Shown piece by piece: positions 1 through 8,231 of a stretch of DNA of 64,000 nt. The position numbers and the translations under genes were made by a program. The stretch spans positions 16,930-80,929 of the forward strand of contig NZ_SMKN01000012.1 in the NCBI RefSeq assembly GCF_004348675.1, read 5' to 3'. A model generated the notes under the pieces. That model was not told where the DNA came from. It was given only the letters and a program-made list of their open reading frames with translations, and made no database searches. The stretch is from Micromonospora sp. KC606 (lineage in GTDB: Bacteria > Actinomycetota > Actinomycetes > Mycobacteriales > Micromonosporaceae). Position 1 is the first letter of the stretch. Each line of letters begins with the position of its first letter.

Positions 1-337
1 TTAGCCGACCCCTGGCTCGGATGCCCGGTGTCGTCTGCCGTCGAGCTGAGGCACGCGCTCTGACCTGCGGTGCCTCATCCTGACTGGCAGACCGGTCGCT
101 CGGCTTCTCCCAGTGGAGTTGAGGCAAACCGTCGCCCTCCGCACCGGGCTCCCGCATGTCGTGGTGGGGCTCGGTGCTGGCCTGGCTCGATGCCTCAGAT
201 CATTGGCAGTGCCTCGGCTCGACTGGCAGCCGACACCCTGCCAGAACGACTTGGGCAGAGAGGCCCGCGGCCACAGATGGTGATCCAGTGCGCACATCTG
301 CCGAGAACAGTGCGTCGCCTTGCGCGCGGGCCATGCC
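1..337. other. no gene seen
   Basis: No reading frame here has convincing protein character on either strand. The open frames are explained by GC bias, and none has a ribosome binding site plus a recognisable domain. The downstream end of the aldo/keto reductase gene lies at 338. Confidence 0.5.
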
Positions 338-1177
338 CTATGCCAACTCGTGCAGCCGGTCCAGGCTGGCGCGTTGGGTTGGGGTCAGGTGGAGTCCTTC
401 TGCAGCGAGGTTTTCCTCCAGATGGTCTACCCGGGCGGTGCCGGGGATCGGAAGTATGACCGGTGAGCGGCCAAGGAGCCAGGCGAGCGCAATCTGGGTG
501 GCAGTGGCACCGACGTCAGACGCCACGGCGGCGATTCCCGCCTTTGCCCCCGATGTGCCTGCGGCAACAGGTCGCCACGGCAGAAACGCGATCCCTGCCC
601 GCTCGCAGGCCGTGAGAACGGGCTCGTGCTCGCGGTCGAGCACGTTGTACCGGTTCTGCACGCTCGCCACATCAACGGTCTGACGCGCTTGCTCGAGTTC
701 GGCGACGGTGACCTCTGACAATCCGATCCGGGCAATCTTGCCTTCATCCCTCAGGTCCCGCAGCGTGCCGACCTGGTCAGCCAGCGGCGTCTCCGGATCG
801 ATCCGATGCAGCTGGAGCAGCTCGATCCGCTCGACGCGCAGTCGGCGCAGCGCCTGCTCAACCTGCGCGCGCAGCACAGATGGCCGCCCGTCCAGTTTCC
901 ACGCTGCCTGAGGACCCGACCGTGCGACGCCGACCTTGGTCGTGACGAGCAGCCCGTCCGGATAGGGGTACAAGGCCTCAGCGAGAAGCTCCTCGTTGGC
1001 TCCCCCGCCATACAGGTAGGCGGTATCGATCAGCGTGACACCAAGATCGACGGCCCGCCGGACCACCGCCAGAGCGGACTCGCGGGCAGCACCGGCCTCG
1101 GTCGGCAGGTGCATGGCACCGAACCCGAGCCGGCGTACCTCCAGGTCTCCTCCGATACGGAACACCGTCGATGTCAT
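338..1177 (-). CDS. aldo/keto reductase
   Basis: A 279-residue NAD(P)H-dependent oxidoreductase of the aldo/keto reductase superfamily (TIM barrel, cytosolic), expected to reduce aldehydes or ketones. The catalytic tetrad is visible: Asp51 and Tyr56 in LIDTAYLYGG, Lys81 in VTTKVG, His124 in LLQLHRID. The start was set at the ATG at 1177 because GGGGGAGA sits just upstream; the frame stays open further but that extension is unlike the family. Length is typical of the short bacterial AKR clade. It stands alone, and its substrate cannot be read from the sequence. Confidence 0.9.
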   Translation of the reverse strand: MTSTVFRIGGDLEVRRLGFGAMHLPTEAGAARESALAVVRRAVDLGVTLIDTAYLYGGGANEELLAEALYPYPDGLLVTTKVGVARSGPQAAWKLDGRPSVLRAQVEQALRRLRVERIELLQLHRIDPETPLADQVGTLRDLRDEGKIARIGLSEVTVAELEQARQTVDVASVQNRYNVLDREHEPVLTACERAGIAFLPWRPVAAGTSGAKAGIAAVASDVGATATQIALAWLLGRSPVILPIPGTARVDHLEENLAAEGLHLTPTQRASLDRLHELA

Positions 1178-1366
1178 TTTGTCTCCCCCGTTGAAGGCGC
1201 CAACGCTAGCAGCGCACTCCGGCCACGTCTGTCCGCATCGACGGTCGGAGCCCTCATGGCCGCACTCATCTGCCGCAAGCAGCACGCAGCTTCTCGGACG
1301 GTTGCCACCGAATGGCTTGGGGCTACGCCGATGAGTGGAGGGCAGCGGTCGCGAGCGGTTTGGGTT

Positions 1367-1846
1367 TCAGCGCACGTTGTGGAGTGCTCGGGTGATGTCC
1401 TGCCGTAGATGTACTGCCTCCTCTTCGTGGTCACAGAGCAGCAGGACCTTGAACGGGATGGCCCTACCCTCCGGTTGGCCGAGCGGGTCGGCCCAGTGGT
1501 GAACTACCTGGGCGAGGATGCGGAAGAGTGTGTGCTGGTCCTGGGTGCTGTCCGGCAGCAGCCGGGGCGCGTTGTCGACGGTCACCAGGTAGCCGTCCGC
1601 TGGCAGCCAGTGCAGATCTCTGAGGCAGTCGGACAGGGCATTCCAGTTCCAGCCGAAGTAGCTGGGAAAGAGCAAGGCATCCGAGAAGTCGTAGAAGACC
1701 CGGTCAGCATCGGTCATCCTCGTGCCGTCAAGGCGGGCGACCACGAATCTGCCGGACGCCGGTAGCACCGCAGCCAACTCCACCAGGGAACCACGCGAGC
1801 AGACCACGAGCGGATCCCTGGAGCGGTGCCACGCTTCGTCCGTCAT
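1367..1846 (-). CDS. barstar family protein (predicted ribonuclease inhibitor)
   Basis: A 159-residue protein with the barstar signature: a FPSYFGWNWNALSDCL segment near residues 58-73 followed by an acidic helix and the central strand. Barstar inhibits barnase-type ribonucleases, and actinomycete relatives are usually immunity proteins or orphan inhibitors. Start chosen at ATG 1846 with a GAGGTGG ribosome binding site; an upstream in-frame ATG lacks one. No partner RNase is visible nearby, so it is an orphan immunity or regulatory protein. Confidence 0.82.
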   Translation of the reverse strand: MTDEAWHRSRDPLVVCSRGSLVELAAVLPASGRFVVARLDGTRMTDADRVFYDFSDALLFPSYFGWNWNALSDCLRDLHWLPADGYLVTVDNAPRLLPDSTQDQHTLFRILAQVVHHWADPLGQPEGRAIPFKVLLLCDHEEEAVHLRQDITRALHNVR

Positions 1847-2002
1847 CCTGTCCACCTCGATCGACGTCCTCCACCACCATCGCGGCCTCATGCGCCAGGC
1901 CGCTCAGCACTTCCAGTCTTCCGGGCAAGAAGAGCAGCAGGACAGGTAAGCCGCCCGCCGGACGACCGGATTTGCCGCTGAGCGCACGTGACCCCCTACC
2001 AA

Positions 2003-2206
2003 CTAAAGATGGTCGCAGTACGGAGAGCAACGACGGCCAAGGGCGTGGCCCAGGTCTCGCAGGAGAGTGGCCAGCCGCTCGGCCTCCTCGGCGGTTGGCG
2101 GAGGGATGGCTGCGCCAGCCGCGATGTGCTCTCCGCCCTCGTACAGCGCGACGTACAGGTCTTCGGCGGTTGCGCGGTCGAGCCGCAGAACGATGTCATC
2201 CCGCAT
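2003..2206 (-). CDS. small hypothetical protein
   Basis: A 67-residue frame whose composition looks protein-like: an amphipathic acidic start (MRDDIVLRLDRATAEDLY) and a helix rich in Ala, Glu and Leu (residues 37-56). A TTAGGG element seven bases before the ATG could serve as a ribosome binding site. The last ten residues (CSPYCDHL) look less constrained. I do not recognise a family. It lies between the barstar gene and a divergent GNAT gene. Confidence 0.42.
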   Translation of the reverse strand: MRDDIVLRLDRATAEDLYVALYEGGEHIAAGAAIPPPTAEEAERLATLLRDLGHALGRRCSPYCDHL

Positions 2207-2373
2207 GCGCAGACCCTAATCGCGCGTCATGCGGCACCGGTTGGCCAAGGTCGGGGTGCGCGGATCTGCCGCGATCCGCCCGTCACGATGCGTGCTTGGT
2301 CTGCCAGCGCTGAACATGCGGACATGCCGATAAGCGGATGCAGATCGTTGTGGTCCTGTGCCAGGGTCGTTAC

Positions 2374-2790
2374 ATGTCGATCATCTTGCGCGCAGCGGAC
2401 AGCCGTGACGTACCGATCCTTGTCGGGGCCGACAGTCACGTGGAGAGCCACGAACTCCGGAGAATCATCAAGTCGGGCCGAGTAACGGTGTGCGTGATGG
2501 ACGACTCCGTCGTCGGATGGCTCAGATGGGGCCTCTTCTGGGACGAGATTCCTTTCATGAATCTGTTGTTCGTCATGGAGCCACATCGTGGCAAAGGCCT
2601 TGGTACTCAGATGATCCAGCACTGGGAGCACCAGCAGCGAGCGGCAGGCCACCGTTCCGTGATGACGTCAACGCTGGCGAGCGAAACGGCCCAGCATCTC
2701 TACCGCCGTCTTGGCTACGTCGATCGCGGATGCCTGCTGGTCCCGGGCGAACCACTGGAGATCATTCTCGGCAAGTCGTTGTCGGAGTAG
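2374..2790 (+). CDS. GNAT family N-acetyltransferase
   Basis: A 138-residue acetyl-CoA-dependent N-acetyltransferase. Motif A is clear: MEPHRGKGLGTQMI matches the R/Q-x-x-G-x-G/A pyrophosphate loop. The C-terminal motif B follows (SETAQHLYRRLGYVDRG). I chose the ATG giving MSIILRAADSRD, since GNAT proteins start with a strand like IILRAA; the frame extends 12 codons upstream without a better ribosome binding site. Substrate unknown. Confidence 0.85.
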   Translation: MSIILRAADSRDVPILVGADSHVESHELRRIIKSGRVTVCVMDDSVVGWLRWGLFWDEIPFMNLLFVMEPHRGKGLGTQMIQHWEHQQRAAGHRSVMTSTLASETAQHLYRRLGYVDRGCLLVPGEPLEIILGKSLSE

Positions 2791-2823
2791 TACGCGGATC
2801 TGCCGCGAAGCGCTCGGACGCTG

Positions 2824-3213
2824 TCAGTGCCGGCTTGGGACTATGCAGAAGGGGTGCCCGGCCGGGTCGGTGAGCACCCGGAACCGGTCTCCACCCGGCT
2901 GGTGCTCAGGCTTGGCCGCACCCAGCTCCAGCAGAACGGCCTCCGCTGCGCCGATGTCTTCGACTGCGAAGTCGAGGTGTAGTTGCTGGGGCACGCTCTG
3001 GTCAGGCCAGCGTGGCGGCTGGTGGTCGTTGACCCGCTGAAAGCCGATGAACAGCCCGTCATCCCGGGTGAGCCCGGCGAACTCATCGTCGGACTTGGGG
3101 TGCAGTGCGAGTCCGGTGGCCCGCTGGTAGAACGCGGCCAACTCCAGGGGGTCGGCGCAGTCGAGCGTGATCGCCGCGAGGGTCAGCGTCGAGCGCACGG
3201 GCCACTCCTTCAT
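2824..3213 (-). CDS. VOC/glyoxalase-like domain protein
   Basis: A 129-residue protein with the paired beta-alpha-beta-beta-beta modules of the vicinal oxygen chelate fold. The first module starts TLAAITLDCADPLELAAFY, and a metal-ligand-type histidine lies in QQLHLDFAVED; the C-terminus DPAGHPFCIV is the usual end of this subfamily. Members include glyoxalases, dioxygenases and antibiotic-binding resistance proteins. This belongs to the common glyoxalase-like actinobacterial group, and no substrate can be assigned. Confidence 0.85.
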   Translation of the reverse strand: MKEWPVRSTLTLAAITLDCADPLELAAFYQRATGLALHPKSDDEFAGLTRDDGLFIGFQRVNDHQPPRWPDQSVPQQLHLDFAVEDIGAAEAVLLELGAAKPEHQPGGDRFRVLTDPAGHPFCIVPSRH

Positions 3214-3361
3214 GGTGACGTGGCGGCAAGTCCACAGCAGGGTGCGTGCCTGCCGCCGTCCGACTGTGGCGGCCGCCCGGCGACGCGTTCGGACCGGTCA
3301 GATCACCGCGGATCGTCGAGGTAGCCGCGATGAGTGTGTTACCGAGCATTGTTTCGATCGG

Positions 3362-3838
3362 TCAATCGTGGTCGTAGACGGTGGTATCGATGTCGCGGCC
3401 ACACAAGGTCGCGGTGACGAGCGGTTCGATACGCTCCCACCGGCCGCCAGCCAGGCCACAACCAATGCGCGGCATATGGACGGTAGCGGACAGCCGCACG
3501 GCGTGCTCGGCGAGGACCCTCAGGCACCGCTCGACGGCGTCGAATCGGATCGGCAGCCCGCTGCTGCCAGTGCGGATGCCGCGCTGGGCGACCATGTTGG
3601 CCACCCAGGTGTCGGGACGGACCTGAACCAACTGGGTAGCGCCAAGGCCGAAGTCGTTGCCGGAGCGCTCACGGTGCCACTGCCGGTAGGCACGTTCGGG
3701 TTCCGGCCACCGGCGGGAGACCGCCAAAACGAAGCCCTTGCCCCATCCACCGAGGTCGTTGCATACATGGGCGATGATCTTTGGTCCCTTTGCCTGAGGA
3801 CTGGTTGCATCGCCTCTGATGATCCGCAGCGGTACCAC
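3362..3838 (-). CDS. macrodomain protein (ADP-ribose binding/hydrolase)
   Basis: A 158-residue single macrodomain. The N-terminus PLRIIRGDATSP, the ADP-ribose contacting segment AHVCNDLGGWGKGFVLAV and the later MPRIGCGLAGGRWE phosphate loop are all present. Relatives bind ADP-ribose or remove it from proteins or nucleic acids (Poa1p/TARG1-like and DarG-like branches). The GTG at 3838 was taken as start: GGGAG lies 10 bases upstream and the family begins exactly here, while the longer frame adds 30 atypical residues. No DarT-like toxin gene is adjacent, so it is probably a solitary enzyme. Confidence 0.83.
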   Translation of the reverse strand: MVPLRIIRGDATSPQAKGPKIIAHVCNDLGGWGKGFVLAVSRRWPEPERAYRQWHRERSGNDFGLGATQLVQVRPDTWVANMVAQRGIRTGSSGLPIRFDAVERCLRVLAEHAVRLSATVHMPRIGCGLAGGRWERIEPLVTATLCGRDIDTTVYDHD

Positions 3839-4021
3839 GCGGTGATGCTCCCATCGGCGCAATCTGCCGTCGAGCCCGTTTCGGTTTGCCGCGTCGCTAC
3901 CGAGCGCTGGATTACCGCGCACTCTCATGCCGCGGATGGTGCGCGGGTAGCGGGCTACAACCCAGTAGCCAGAGCATCTGGCGCCAGGGCGCTGCGGTCG
4001 CGTGGGCTCGCACCGTCCTCG

Positions 4022-4461
4022 TTACTCACATCGTGCCTGTGGTGGCGTCGCACCTGCGGCTTTGAGCAGCGCTTCCGTCTCGGAGTAGCCGCCTCGGACG
4101 GCCCATTCGAGGGGCGACAGTCCGCTGCCGCGGTCTTCGCGGAGGTTCGGATCTGCGCCCTGTTCGAGGAGTTCGCGACGGCGCCGTCGTGCCCCCACGC
4201 TGCGGCTCCCGTCAAGGGTGTCCCTTCCTCGCCGCGCCCGCTTTCGACATTCGGGTCCGCGCCGGCATCCAAGAGGATCCGCACCGCCGCACGCCCGTTC
4301 TGCACCGCTGCCAGATAGAGGGGCGTGGTGCCGTCACGGTCTGCCGCATTCGGGTCTGCCCCCGCACGCAACAGCGCAAGCACGGTCGGGAGATCGTCAC
4401 GCAGCAGCGACTCCATCAGACGGGCGGTGAGCTTCTTGCGCTGTCGGACGTTCACCAGCAT
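4022..4461 (-). pseudogene. ankyrin repeat protein, frameshifted
   Basis: The frame begins MLVNVRQRKKLTARLMESLL and encodes ankyrin repeats (LLRAGADPNAADRDGTTPLYLAA, then LLDAGADPNVESGRGEEGTPL). After TGAAAWGHDGAV the open frame loses ankyrin character, but the repeat continues in another frame as ELLEQGADPNLREDRGSGLS and then a last repeat ending at the TAA at 4022-4024. One missing base (or two extra) near 4175 explains this. The intact product would be about 146 residues. It may be a true pseudogene, a sequencing error or, less likely, a programmed shift. Confidence 0.75.
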
Positions 4462-4562
4462 CAGAATAGACAGTCCCGGCTCTTCACGAGCATTCCAACG
4501 ACGCGGCTCCCGGGCATCCGCTCATGCCACAACCGGGGCCGCGTCGGCCTGCAGAGCGGCCG

Positions 4563-5204
4563 TCACGTCCGTGCGGTTGCTCGGGCACTTTGCCGATGGG
4601 TGACGTCCGGGCGGGCATTGAGGCCGGCGGCGATCTGATCCGGCAGCGGGTAGACATCCTCGACAGGCAGTTGAGCTTCGGCCGCCTGTTCGTCGCCGCT
4701 GTGCAGAAGCTCGCGGACCCGGTGCACCATGGGGGTGATATCCGTGACGGCAACCATCCAATCGTCGACGTACCGGTCGACAGCCTCGCCGGACAACCCA
4801 ACCTGCAGCGACCGGTACGGCAACGCCTTCAACTGCAGCGACCGTTCAGGATCCCACTGCACTCGTACGGGGCTGGTCTTCAGTTGCCGTGCCCAGGTCG
4901 TCTTGTCGCCGTGCAGGTCTCGCTCGTAGTGACTCAGGCAGGCTCGCGCCAGCGCCCACTCAAATCCCTCCCGCGTGATGTCGACGGACAGCACGCGCTC
5001 CTGCCCCGGCTTCATAGCCCAGCCGCAGCGGTACATCATCCACAGGAAAGACGGCTTGATCCACGTCATCCGGTCCCGCTTGAAGGGGGCCACGAATCGG
5101 CCGGCTGCCACCGCCGGCAACGCAATCTGCGGGGGATACGCCTGGTACACGGTGATGGTGTCCGCCGAGTAGCGGGCACGGATCTGACGGGCGGGAACGG
5201 ACAC
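4563..5204 (-). CDS. DUF4291 family protein
   Basis: A 213-residue member of DUF4291, recognised from the long conserved core IRARYSADTITVYQAYPP ... AAGRFVAPFKRDRMTWIKPS ... FLWMMYRCGWA ... ITREGFEWAL. The family is widespread in bacteria and fungi and its biochemical function is not established. The start is a GTG at 5204. It is a solitary gene between the ankyrin pseudogene and a hypothetical gene on the same strand. Confidence 0.88.
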   Translation of the reverse strand: MSVPARQIRARYSADTITVYQAYPPQIALPAVAAGRFVAPFKRDRMTWIKPSFLWMMYRCGWAMKPGQERVLSVDITREGFEWALARACLSHYERDLHGDKTTWARQLKTSPVRVQWDPERSLQLKALPYRSLQVGLSGEAVDRYVDDWMVAVTDITPMVHRVRELLHSGDEQAAEAQLPVEDVYPLPDQIAAGLNARPDVTHRQSARATART

Positions 5205-5337
5205 ACCCGATCTTCACCGATCGGGACTCGATTGCTCCACCGAGATTCCGCACCCTGTCGGCGCCCGTGGCTGCACCCGGATCTGCGCGAGGCGCTCGCC
5301 GTCGTCTGCCCCGACTGCCTCCGCCTGGGGTGGGGCA

Positions 5338-5967
5338 CTACTGTGAGTATTCGGCGTGCAGTTCGGCGTACGGCCGACGCTGTTCAGGATGGCGCCTGGT
5401 TCTGCCCATGCCGATCTCGGCGCAGCAGTGCGTGCCCGGCGTGCGGGCGCGATGAGCCGGGCACTCCTCGGCCAGGGCGCGGACCTGGTCGGCCTCCAGT
5501 TCGAACGCCTCGCGGCTGCCGGTGAGCACCAACGTGTCGGCGGCGATGTCCCATCGAAGATGGTCGCGGAACTCCTGGTGCCAGGTTCGTCGGTGGTCGG
5601 CGATCGACCGCGACGGCCATGCGTGACTGGGTAGGACGATGGTGTGGGGCCTGCCGGTCCCCAACCGGGAACGGACCTGCTTCCACCGTGACGGCGGAAA
5701 TGCGAGACGGTGGTGCAACAGCACCAGGTCGAGCAGGCGCCCCCAACCGTGATGGTCGGGGAGTTTCGCGCGGCGCAGGGGGAGGTAGACGATCGTGTGC
5801 GGCGACCGGGCAGCCAGGCCCCACGCCTGGGCGAACATCACCGCTGTTTCCTTGTCGAGGCAGAACTGGGCGCCGAGACGGCCCTCACAGAGACCGGCAA
5901 ACCTCGGCGTTTCCGCCGGCCGCACGACTCGGTACTGATGGCACCCGAGCTGGACCGTACTGACCAT
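5338..5967 (-). CDS. hypothetical protein
   Basis: A 209-residue soluble basic protein with no domain I recognise. It has conserved-looking aromatic/His-rich stretches (LLDLVLLHHRLAFPPSRWKQ, HTIVLPSHAWPSRS, RTWHQEFRDHLRWDIAADTL) and a Cys pair (CCAEIGMG) near the C-terminus. Residue composition and codon third-position GC are gene-like. An earlier in-frame ATG at 6003 is possible. No transmembrane segment or signal peptide. Confidence 0.6.
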   Translation of the reverse strand: MVSTVQLGCHQYRVVRPAETPRFAGLCEGRLGAQFCLDKETAVMFAQAWGLAARSPHTIVYLPLRRAKLPDHHGWGRLLDLVLLHHRLAFPPSRWKQVRSRLGTGRPHTIVLPSHAWPSRSIADHRRTWHQEFRDHLRWDIAADTLVLTGSREAFELEADQVRALAEECPAHRARTPGTHCCAEIGMGRTRRHPEQRRPYAELHAEYSQ

Positions 5968-6263
5968 CACCGGCCATCTGCGTCCGCCCAACCGCTGACC
6001 CACTCCAGCAGCACCCCTCGACCAGTCGTCGTCTCGCCTCCGGCGAGCATTGTCGCGGGACCGGCATGAAATGGCGACAGAGTTCCCGGACGACGTCGAA
6101 CCCGTCCGTCTGATCTGGAGAGGCTGACGCTTGCTTCATCTTGTCGATTCGGCCTTCCCGGACCCGAGCCAAGATCGACTGCTCTCCTGCCGCGATCAGC
6201 GCAGCCGTCGGGCGCACAGAGCGAATGGGCCTGGGCTTCACGGTTCGGCGATCGTGGGGCCCA

Positions 6264-6929
6264 TCAGATGACCCGTGCGGCGGTGGCTCGCCACGGGTGG
6301 TTCGGGTGCACGAGAGCCAGTGCGTCGACGAGCCACCGGCGCTGGTCGGCGTCGAGGAGCGGCAGCGTGCCGGCGAAGTCAACGCAGTCCTTGTCCCGGG
6401 AAGCCTTTGCCTTGAACAGGAGCGCCACCTCCGGTGCCAGGAACGGCAGTCCGCTCGCGTCGTGCCGTATCAGGTCGGCGTATCGGCGGCGGATCTGGGC
6501 GTCGCGGCGGCAGATCCACACGTCGCCGTCGTGTGGTTCGCGGAACACGTCGAAGCGCCAGCGACCGGCAGCCCGGTCCAGAGCCCACGTCTGGTGGCCT
6601 GCGGCGAGCGTGTCAGCGGACGCCGGTACCAGCGCCCCCGCGACGGGCACGTAGAAGTCGACCTCAGGGAACCGCTGCGCGATCTCGGCGAACTGCGCCC
6701 GGGGAACCGCGATCTCCACGTCATTGTGGTCACGGGTCTGCCGGCCCCGGAACAGGTCGAGCGCCCAGCCGGCCGCGATGCACCAGGGCGCCGGCACGCC
6801 GGCTAGGCGCTCCCCGAGCACCCTCGGATGCCACGGCTCCCATGCGTCGAGGTCCGGCACCACGGCTGCGACGCTACTACGCGGACGCCTCGCCCAGTCA
6901 CGCCGAGACGCAACTGGCTCGATCACCAT
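6264..6929 (-). CDS. nucleotidyltransferase, ANT(2'')-like/AadB-type fold
   Basis: A 221-residue protein of the aminoglycoside nucleotidyltransferase-like family. The segment WCIAAGWALDLFRGRQTRDH followed by NDVEIAV matches the hallmark helix plus D-x-E metal-binding motif of AadB-like enzymes. The remaining fold includes RRYADLIRHD and APEVALLFKAKASRDKDCVDF, as in minimal nucleotidyltransferases annotated as aminoglycoside resistance or toxin/antitoxin NTases. Actual substrate and resistance phenotype are unknown. Confidence 0.75.
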   Translation of the reverse strand: MVIEPVASRRDWARRPRSSVAAVVPDLDAWEPWHPRVLGERLAGVPAPWCIAAGWALDLFRGRQTRDHNDVEIAVPRAQFAEIAQRFPEVDFYVPVAGALVPASADTLAAGHQTWALDRAAGRWRFDVFREPHDGDVWICRRDAQIRRRYADLIRHDASGLPFLAPEVALLFKAKASRDKDCVDFAGTLPLLDADQRRWLVDALALVHPNHPWRATAARVI

Positions 6930-6983
6930 CGCCCGGACAAGCCGCCGTCCCTGGACCGGGTGTGCCCCGCCGTCGGCGTCTCA

Positions 6984-7190
6984 CTACCAGCGGGTGACGC
7001 CGCCGCCGGGTACGGCCACGAGGCGGAACTCCCGTGACACCGGCGGCGGCGTGCCAGTGACAGTGAACGCCTCGTACTGATGGTCCGGCGCGACGGCCAG
7101 GACTGCTTCATCGGCGAAGGTCAGCGTCAGCCGACCGTCTTCACGGATCTCGGCGGCCGTGACCTTCGCCCGATGTAGGTCGAGCAACAC
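6984..7190 (-). CDS. DUF6188-like protein, N-terminus uncertain
   Basis: A 68-residue frame with the DUF6188 pattern: LHRAKVTAAEIREDGRLTLT, then an aspartate-rich strand pair, YEAFTVTG and a C-terminal VAVPGGG turn. The GTG at 7190 has GGCAGG seven bases upstream. The frame is open upstream to 7289, but that extension overlaps the DUF1877 remnant and is not family-like. Function unknown. Together with the neighbouring truncated gene it suggests a recombination junction. Confidence 0.5.
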   Translation of the reverse strand: MLLDLHRAKVTAAEIREDGRLTLTFADEAVLAVAPDHQYEAFTVTGTPPPVSREFRLVAVPGGGVTRW

Positions 7191-7215
7191 CGCCAGACCT
7201 GCCGACGCCGAGGGG

Positions 7216-7365
7216 TCAAAATTCGAGCCCGTTCCATGCTTTGTCGGTGGCGGTCCAGCGTTCGGAGTTGTCGTCCCGCTCCGTGGCAAGGTGGTGGGCC
7301 CAGGCGAAATCGGTCCTGGCCTGCTCCAGTTCGTCCGGGGAAACGCGCAGCCAGTTGCCGTTCAT
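7216..7365 (-). pseudogene. truncated DUF1877-like gene
   Basis: A 49-residue frame starting MNGNWLRVSPDELEQA and ending TDKAWNGLEF-stop. DUF1877 (YfbM) proteins are usually about 150 residues; they start with a similar M-NG-x-L-R-x-x-P-x-E-L-E pattern and contain the DKAW-x-x-L-x-x-L motif in the middle. This copy joins the two with an internal deletion and ends right after the motif, so it is read as a remnant. It lies just upstream of, and in another frame to, the DUF6188-like gene. Confidence 0.5.
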
Positions 7366-7767
7366 GCTCACGGCGCCAGCCTAAATGCGGGCTACGACGC
7401 TTCTCCAGCAGCGGGCGAAGGGCTCCGGGCAACCCGACGGCGCACGGAGCTGCCACGATCCGCGCGTCGCGGTGCCTGCCGCAAGGCGACGGCCACCCCC
7501 GCGCGGCTTGCCGAGTCGAGTGTATGCCGCCGAGCGAGCACTTGATCTTGGGCTGATGTGCGCGGTGTGTGCTCTCCGGCCGGTGCCACCGTGGGTCAAC
7601 CGGTGCCAGCGCGGGTCACCGTGGCCCGCCGCCGGTCGCAAACGGGGGTTCGTGTGCTCGGGGTGTGGTCCTGGGCTGGGAGAACAGGGGTGCGGGTGAC
7701 GCGGGTCAACCTGGGCCACTCCCTGCCACCCCAGGTGAACCCCAAGGTCGCTAGACTAGGCACTCGC
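7366..7767. other. intergenic region with one hairpin
   Basis: No gene is seen. An inverted repeat, ACCTGGG (7709-7715) and CCCAGGT (7730-7736) with a 14-base loop, lies about 30 bases before the tRNA remnant and could act as a terminator for leftward transcription or be incidental. Confidence 0.4.
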
Positions 7768-7805
7768 GCCCTCGTAGCTCAGGGGATAGAGCATCGGTTT
7801 CCTAA
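7768..7805 (+). tRNA. partial tRNA-Arg (anticodon CCT), 5' half only
   Basis: The 5' acceptor strand (GCCCTCG), the full D arm (TAGCTCAGGGGATAGAGCA) and the anticodon arm up to the last loop base are present, with anticodon CCT at 7801-7803. Sequence identity to an actinobacterial tRNA-Arg(CCT) stops after CCTAA at 7805. The 3' anticodon strand, variable loop, T arm and 3' acceptor are missing, and I found no second half nearby. Anticodon loops are common crossover points for tyrosine integrases, so this is likely an att remnant or an interrupted tRNA gene. Confidence 0.75.
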
Positions 7806-8002
7806 GACGACGCTCTATCTGTACCCGAAGGCTGACTACCTGCGGGTTCCTATGTTGTCTTCGTGTTAGTGGGTCGCACACGCGCGTTGCTGTGCTCGCT
7901 TGCCGAAGATCAGCAGAACGGGCGTAAGTCCTGCTCAGGCCGCGCTTCGGTCGGTTGGACGCGTCCTTATCAGATCCGGCAAAGTTGCCGCGCCGCGTCA
8001 GT

Positions 8003-8220
8003 CTACGGTGCTGCGAGAGCGTGGGCCAGCAGCGTGGCGAGTTTGGCTGCGGGGTGCCGGGTGGTGACGACCGACCCAGAGAACTCGGCCGATGAGGTAT
8101 TGAGCAAGTCGGGGTGGCCGGCCCGGTTCCGCCGGCGAGGCCGGTGCGGGTGGCGTTGTGGAGGATGGCGCGGAGCTGGTCGTATTCGTTGCGGGGTGCG
8201 GCGGGGTGGTGGTTCTGGCG
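8003..8220 (-). pseudogene. decayed reverse transcriptase C-terminus (probable)
   Basis: Pieces in all three minus-strand frames line up, in order, with the C-terminal tail I recall from retron/group II-like bacterial reverse transcriptases: EYDQLRAILHNATRTGLA in one frame, NRAGHPDLL in the next, AQYLIGRVLWVGRHHP in the third, and AAKLATLLAHAL back in the second. The expected intact tail has L-R-A-I-L-H-N, Q-N-R-x-G-H-P-D-F and L-L-G-R-I-x-W-V blocks in this order. At least three frameshifts make it non-functional. The catalytic part is absent; the Cap3 gene starts directly upstream. Confidence 0.5.
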
Positions 8221-8231
8221 ATGGGGAAAGC

